From contig JAXDKI010000168.1 of the NCBI GenBank assembly GCA_034667245.1, forward strand, positions 1-10,325: a stretch of DNA of 10,325 bases, in the 5' to 3' direction. A model generated the notes under the pieces. The model worked only from the letters and a program-made list of their open reading frames with translations. It searched no databases and was not told the DNA's origin. Below, piece after piece: positions 6,613 to 10,325 of this stretch. Both the position numbers and the translations under genes were made by a program. Every line of letters begins with the position of its first letter. Position 1 is the first letter of the stretch. Source of the stretch: DATBFX01 sp034667245 (GTDB lineage: Bacteria; Chloroflexota; Chloroflexia; Thermomicrobiales; UBA6265).

Positions 6613-7823
6613 CCCTGACGTCGAATAAGCGACAAGCACCAGAAACAACGGTTGGCCGCAGGCAGCCTCCGTCAAACGCGGTCGGCGTCGCCGTCCTCGG
6701 CTCAACAGGCTCAATTGGCCGACAAACGCTCGACGTTGTCGCCCAGTTGCCGGAGCGTTTCCGTATCGTCGCCCTCGCCGCCGGTGCAAATCACGAACTG
6801 CTCGCGGAACAGGTCAGGCAGTTCCAACCGGATGTTGTCGCCCGCGACGACACCAGTGCCGGAGATCTTGGCCCAACAACCGCGACTTGCCTCTCCGGCT
6901 CGGACGGGCTTATCGCGGCTGCCACCCATCCCGACGCCGACATCGTCGTCGTTGCTACCTCCGGCCATGCGGCAATCATGCCCACCTACCGCGCCATCGA
7001 AGCCGGCAAGACCATCGCTCTCGCAAACAAGGAGACCATCGTCTGTGCCGGTGAGCTCATCATGCCGCTTGCCGCACGTCACGGGGTCGAGATCCGTCCG
7101 GTCGACAGCGAACACAGCGCCATCTGGCAAGCTCTCGGCGCCCCCAGGCGTGACGACGTCGCCCGGCTGATCTTGACTGCCTCCGGCGGACCGTTCCGGA
7201 CAACACCTCGTGAGCAACTGGCATCGGTGACCGCCGAAGAGGCGCTTGCTCATCCCACTTGGCGCATGGGCGGCAAGATCACCATCGATTCCGCCACCTT
7301 GATGAACAAGGGCCTGGAATTGATCGAGGCCCACTGGCTCTTCGCCGTTCCCTACGACAACATCGATGTCCTGGTCCATCCCGAGAGCATCGTCCACTCG
7401 ATCGTCGAATTCGTCGACGGCAGTCAACTCGCTCAGCTCAGCCTTCCCGACATGCGCCTGCCCATCCAGTACGCACTGACCTACCCGGAGCACGCGAGCG
7501 GCCCCTGCCGACGCCTCGATCTTGCCGAAGTCGGCGCCTTGCACTTCGAGCGTCCCGACCTCGACTGCTTCCCCGCCCTCACCCTTGCCCGACGAGCCGG
7601 CGAGCAGGGTATGACGTACCCCACGGTCCTCAGTGCGGCAGACGAGGTCGCAGTCGAGGCATTTCTCGCCGGCCGGATCCCATTTCTTGGGATCGCCGCG
7701 ATCGTCAATGACGTGTTGGACGCCCACACGCCGTCCGCGCTTACTGACGTTGCCGTCGTGTTCGAAGCCGACGCCTGGGCACGGCGAATGGCGGCAAACC
7801 TTGTCTCGAGTATCAATCGCTGA
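6609..7823 (+). CDS. dxr: 1-deoxy-D-xylulose 5-phosphate reductoisomerase
   Basis: Converts DXP to MEP with NADPH and a divalent metal, the first committed step of the MEP isoprenoid pathway. From GTG 6609 the protein has 404 residues, normal for the family. GSTGSIG (31-37) is the NADPH loop and ALANKE (137-142) is conserved. The metal site is D166 and E168 in PVDSEHSAIW plus E237 in MNKGLELIEAHW. SGGPFR (192-197), HPTWRMGGKITIDSAT (215-230) and HPESIVHS (257-264) line the substrate pocket. GTG 6609 overlaps the cdsA TGA by four bases (GTGA), indicating translational coupling. The frame extends upstream to 6399 inside cdsA, but that stretch is an arginine-rich shadow of cdsA and is not coding. 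About 28 residues precede the NADPH loop strand, slightly longer than usual. Last gene of the block. Confidence 0.96.
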   Translation: MTLTSNKRQAPETTVGRRQPPSNAVGVAVLGSTGSIGRQTLDVVAQLPERFRIVALAAGANHELLAEQVRQFQPDVVARDDTSAGDLGPTTATCLSGSDGLIAAATHPDADIVVVATSGHAAIMPTYRAIEAGKTIALANKETIVCAGELIMPLAARHGVEIRPVDSEHSAIWQALGAPRRDDVARLILTASGGPFRTTPREQLASVTAEEALAHPTWRMGGKITIDSATLMNKGLELIEAHWLFAVPYDNIDVLVHPESIVHSIVEFVDGSQLAQLSLPDMRLPIQYALTYPEHASGPCRRLDLAEVGALHFERPDLDCFPALTLARRAGEQGMTYPTVLSAADEVAVEAFLAGRIPFLGIAAIVNDVLDAHTPSALTDVAVVFEADAWARRMAANLVSSINR

Positions 7824-8120
7824 ACACAGACCAGCGGGCGCGGGTACTGACAAATAGAGTGACTTGTTCTATTCTCGTATGCAATCGGTCACCCTCCGGA
7901 CTGAGGGCGGGCCCGGGCAGTGTGGGGTACCCCCTAGGTTACCCTTCCCCGGTCGATCACCGGTCGCCACCATCCGGAGCGAACCGCCGTCCCCACCGCC
8001 TGTCCCGGCGCCGGAGGACGGTCTCTTGCCACTTCAGCGACCGTCACGAGTGGGAGCGCGCGGCCGGGTCCCGTCGGCACAGCCGTACCAAATGAGCCTC
8101 GCCAGTAACCTTGAACATCA
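7824..8120. other. Convergent intergenic region without a recognisable gene
   Basis: These 297 bp lie between the ends of dxr (+) and comF (-). I see no protein with family features, no tRNA, and no hairpin followed by a T tract. Several dyads are visible: AATAGA (7853-7858) with TCTATT (7868-7873); CCCTC cggact GAGGG, part of a very GC-rich patch near 7891-7920; the perfect palindrome GGGGTACCCC (7924-7933); and GACGGTC with GACCGTC around 8017-8045. The density of dyads fits a bidirectional termination zone or an unrecognised structured RNA. I cannot assign either. Confidence 0.4.
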
Positions 8121-8819
8121 CTACGACTCGCGCGCCAGTGTAACGGCTCCCACCCACGTCGCCCCACCCGCAACCAACGTCTCCGCGCAGTTTCCAAGCG
8201 TCGAACCGGTCGTCAGCACGTCGTCGACGAGAACAAATCGACCACCCGCGACTGTTTCGCCTTCTCTAATTGCGAAGGCCCCGCGGACGTTGGCACGCCT
8301 CGCCTCGGCGTCGAGGCCGACCTGTTGGTCCGTTGGCCGGCTGCGGACCAGCATTTCCCCGACCGGTATGGTTGCCGCCCTCCCGGCAACGTTGGCCAGG
8401 AGCCGCGCCTGGTTGTAACCGCGCCGGCGCTCCCGTTTCGTATGCAACGGCACCGGCACGAGCGCGTCGAAGGGCGGCAGATCGCCGAGCACAGGTAGAA
8501 GCATTCCGGCCAGGTGAACGGCCCGTGCCGATTCGCCCGCGTACTTGAAACTCCGGATGGCCGCGCGGAGCCAGCCGTCGTCCGTGGCCGCCGATCTCAC
8601 GACCGCCAGCCCAGCCGGCAAGTCCTCGCAGCGGCACGCGGCCTGTGCCGGCGGAGCGCCACAGCGCTCGCACCACGGGCGGGCAAATCGCCCGAGCGCC
8701 GCGTCACAGTCGCGACAGACCCACTCTCCGCGCCGTCCGCAGCCGGCGCATCGACGCGGGTACAGCGTCTCGACGATGGCCTCGCCGCCGGCGCGCAAGA
8801 GTTCGCCCATGCGCATCAT
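8121..8819 (-). CDS. comF: ComF/GntX-type phosphoribosyltransferase-like protein
   Basis: Member of the ComF family. In competent species it helps bring in transforming DNA; elsewhere its role is unclear. The 232-residue protein has an N-terminal zinc-binding region with cysteine pairs C24/C27, C35/C38, C50/C53 and C62/C64, enough for two zinc sites. A type I phosphoribosyltransferase domain follows: VPVPLHTKRERRRGYNQA (121-138), TDQQVGLDAEARRANVRGAF (163-182) and the PRPP-binding loop VLVDDVLTTGST (196-207). The frame opens further upstream at 8882, overlapping the amidohydrolase. ATG 8819 is preferred because GAGGAG lies 5 nt upstream and MGELLRAGG...LYPRRCAGCG is the usual family N-terminus. 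It starts 16 nt after the amidohydrolase stop, so the two are probably co-transcribed. No other competence gene is in the window. Confidence 0.9.
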   Translation of the reverse strand: MMRMGELLRAGGEAIVETLYPRRCAGCGRRGEWVCRDCDAALGRFARPWCERCGAPPAQAACRCEDLPAGLAVVRSAATDDGWLRAAIRSFKYAGESARAVHLAGMLLPVLGDLPPFDALVPVPLHTKRERRRGYNQARLLANVAGRAATIPVGEMLVRSRPTDQQVGLDAEARRANVRGAFAIREGETVAGGRFVLVDDVLTTGSTLGNCAETLVAGGATWVGAVTLARES

Positions 8820-8824
8820 CGCGA

Positions 8825-8830
8825 CTCCTC
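8825..8830 (-). promoter_or_regulatory. Shine-Dalgarno site of comF
   Basis: GAGGAG on the minus strand, 5 nt before ATG 8819, lies in the 16-nt gap after the amidohydrolase stop. It argues for the start at 8819 and against the longer frame from 8882. Confidence 0.75.
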
Positions 8831-8835
8831 GGGTA

Positions 8836-10278
8836 TCAGATCTTCCCGGCCCGAGACAACTCCACAATTGGTAGCGATTCAACGGCCGGATCGGCCTCGG
8901 CGGCCGCTTCGAACCGCGCCGTTGCTGCCGCGACGTCGTCCATCAGCGAGGCGTGGTCGACGTTGGCAAACGCGCCATCCTGATAGATCACCCGACCTGC
9001 GACCATCGTGAGACGCACATTGGCGCCCATCTCCGCATAGACCAGGTTCGGAACGAGGTTCCGCGCGGGCCGCATGACGACCGGAGCGAGCGGAGGGCGA
9101 GTTAGATCGAGCAGGATGAGATCCGCCTCCTTGCCCTCTTCCAGGGAGCCGACCCGATCCTCGATCCCGAGCACCCGCGCACCGTCGATCGTCGCCATCC
9201 GCAGCACCTGCCAGGCCGGCAGCGGCAGCGGACTTCCCGCCGCGATCTTAGCGAACATCGCGGTCGCCCGCATCTCGGCAAAGACGTTGTGCGAATTATT
9301 CCCGGCCGCCTGATCCGACCCGAGGGCGACGGCTCCGCCCGAATCGCGAAAGAGCCCTGCCGGAGGGACGACGCCGTCAATGATCCCGATCGAGTTTGAG
9401 CAGCACGCCATCCGCCCGCTCTTCTCGGCGACGAGGCGCACCTCATCGGGCGTCGCCGTCGACAGATGAACGGCGATCGTCTCCGGCGCGAGGAGCCCGA
9501 TCGAGTCGAGATAGGGGATCGCCCGCAGACCGGCCCGACGCAGCGTCGCGTTGTTCTCCCGCGGATCCTGCGCGACGTGGAGGTGGATGAGCGTCCCCCG
9601 CTTGCGCGCCTCGTCCTGACAGCGCAGCAGCAAGGCTTCGGACACCATATCGGCCGCGATCGGGCCGAAGACGACCCTGATCCTTCCTCCGTCGTGGTCG
9701 TGCCAGCGCTCAAAGAGAGCGATCTCCCCCTCCAATCCGCGCTCGCCGACCGCCGGATCGAGCAGCGCCGGCTCACCCGGCCGCCAGCCCTGCTCCTGCC
9801 ATCGCTCGCGTTGACTCCAGTCGACCTCGCTGACGCCCTGGCAGACAACGGCCCGATTGCCCATCCGCACGTGCGTCTGCACGAGATGCTCCATCGGGTA
9901 CTCGTAGTCGCCAAACGTCGTCGTCCCTGCGGCGATCCCTTCCATCAGCGCCAGTGTCGTCCAGAGCGGCGCGTCGTCATCGAACGCGTGCCGCATCAGC
10001 GGTCCGTACGCGCTTCCCATCCAGGTCTCGACCTCTTGGGCGAGACCGCGCGCGATCGTCGCCGCCGAGTGGACGTGAGCATCGATCAGACCCGGCATCA
10101 CCAAGCGATTCGTGGCGTCGATGGTCTGCCGCGCCCGATCGTTCGCTTCGATCGATTCGCGCGGTCCGACCGCCACGATCCTCCGCCCGTTGATCGCCAC
10201 AGCTCCGTTCTCGACGAATCCGACACCATCGCCGGTCATCGTCAGGAGATGACCGCCGCGAATAAGCAAGTCGTACAC
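8836..10278 (-). CDS. Amidohydrolase of the SAH/chlorohydrolase-type deaminase group
   Basis: Metal-dependent hydrolase related to S-adenosylhomocysteine/methylthioadenosine deaminases and to AtzA/TrzN-type enzymes; the substrate is not predictable. From GTG 10278 it has 480 residues. The N-terminal beta-sandwich (YDLLIRGG, IDATNRLVMPGLIDAHVH) leads to metal ligands H68 and H70. Further ligands are H234 (in HLHVAQ) and D322 (in GSDQAAGNNSHN). H271 matches the active-site His of the Thermotoga TM0936 deaminase (recalled from memory). The position normally holding the proton-shuttling Glu, three residues after H234, is Gln (Q237), and the usual SHNPASN-like segment reads CCSNS. The C-terminal end returns to the beta-sandwich (GSLEEGKEADLILLDL). 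GTG 10278 is chosen for its GGAGAG 6 nt upstream and the usual YDLLIRGG start; a TTG at 10302 is the alternative. No signal peptide is seen. It probably heads a transcript with comF. Confidence 0.9.
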   Translation of the reverse strand: MYDLLIRGGHLLTMTGDGVGFVENGAVAINGRRIVAVGPRESIEANDRARQTIDATNRLVMPGLIDAHVHSAATIARGLAQEVETWMGSAYGPLMRHAFDDDAPLWTTLALMEGIAAGTTTFGDYEYPMEHLVQTHVRMGNRAVVCQGVSEVDWSQRERWQEQGWRPGEPALLDPAVGERGLEGEIALFERWHDHDGGRIRVVFGPIAADMVSEALLLRCQDEARKRGTLIHLHVAQDPRENNATLRRAGLRAIPYLDSIGLLAPETIAVHLSTATPDEVRLVAEKSGRMACCSNSIGIIDGVVPPAGLFRDSGGAVALGSDQAAGNNSHNVFAEMRATAMFAKIAAGSPLPLPAWQVLRMATIDGARVLGIEDRVGSLEEGKEADLILLDLTRPPLAPVVMRPARNLVPNLVYAEMGANVRLTMVAGRVIYQDGAFANVDHASLMDDVAAATARFEAAAEADPAVESLPIVELSRAGKI

Positions 10279-10284
10279 GCAACG

Positions 10285-10290
10285 CTCTCC
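10285..10290 (-). promoter_or_regulatory. Shine-Dalgarno site of the amidohydrolase
   Basis: GGAGAG on the minus strand, 6 nt before GTG 10278. It favours that GTG over the upstream in-frame TTG at 10302. No promoter can be judged because only about 35 bases remain before the window end. Confidence 0.6.
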
Positions 10291-10325
10291 ACGCTCCAAC
10301 AAACTCGACTTCGAGCCGGCATCTT

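Noticed and set aside
6711..7853. 380-codon open frame on the minus strand opposite dxr
   Set aside because: Antisense shadow of dxr with no recognisable domain and no ribosome-binding site of note.
7945..7976. Possible tRNA 3' half (CGGTCGATCACCG followed by a CCACCA-like end)
   Set aside because: The loop does not fit the T-loop consensus, the arm cannot form a 5-bp T stem in register, and no matching D arm or anticodon arm is present on either strand.
8050..8076. T-box-like motif (GAGTGGGAGCGCG resembles the GGGTGGNACCGCG core)
   Set aside because: Two core mismatches, no recognisable specifier stem upstream, and no + strand gene downstream that a T-box could control.
7864..8418. 184-codon + strand frame (and an 87-codon minus-strand frame) in the dxr-comF gap
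   Set aside because: Both overlap comF, are rich in Pro/Ser/Arg or Arg/Gly/Trp, and show no domain or ribosome-binding site.

Overview
The window is a GC-rich bacterial chromosome segment carrying ten complete protein-coding genes, eight on the + strand and two on the - strand. Seven of them form the widely conserved translation / UMP-kinase / envelope-lipid block rpsB-tsf-pyrH-frr-uppS-cdsA-dxr. The strong GC bias, frequent GTG/TTG starts, a short (188-aa) EF-Ts and a Thermus-like zinc knuckle in MetRS suggest a deep-branching GC-rich lineage. Chloroflexota (Thermomicrobia/Sphaerobacter-like) is my best guess, inferred from general resemblance only and not verified.

Layout. 12-1568: metG, ending in two hairpins, the second a true intrinsic terminator with a T tract (1679-1704). 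1752-1918: an extended -10 promoter and a roughly 130-nt structured leader that starts the rpsB operon. 1919-7823: rpsB, tsf, pyrH, frr, uppS, cdsA and dxr, all co-directional. Spacing is tight from frr onward (6 nt, 7 nt, then a 4-nt overlap). Before frr the spacers are looser and hold a strong hairpin (rpsB/tsf) and two related long inverted repeats (tsf/pyrH and pyrH/frr). 7824-8120: a convergent intergenic region with no recognisable gene. 8121-10278 on the - strand: an amidohydrolase of the S-adenosylhomocysteine / chlorohydrolase-like deaminase group, followed 16 nt later by a ComF-type phosphoribosyltransferase, apparently one transcript.

How the genes fit together. MetRS, S2, EF-Ts and RRF serve translation. 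PyrH makes UDP for the pyrimidine nucleotide pool. Dxr makes MEP, the first committed isoprenoid precursor; UppS condenses isoprenyl units into the polyprenyl carrier lipid; CdsA makes CDP-diacylglycerol for phospholipids. The block therefore couples translation to envelope-lipid supply, as in many bacteria.

I see no mobile element, CRISPR array, phage gene, defence system or convincing new multi-gene system. The points most worth a second look are the related inverted repeats that exactly fill the spacers on both sides of pyrH, the rpsB leader with mutually exclusive hairpins and a perfect palindrome at the predicted transcription start, and the amidohydrolase with a Gln at the usual catalytic Glu position. 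Several genes have obvious longer in-frame upstream extensions; the starts given here were chosen from ribosome-binding sites and family N-termini.
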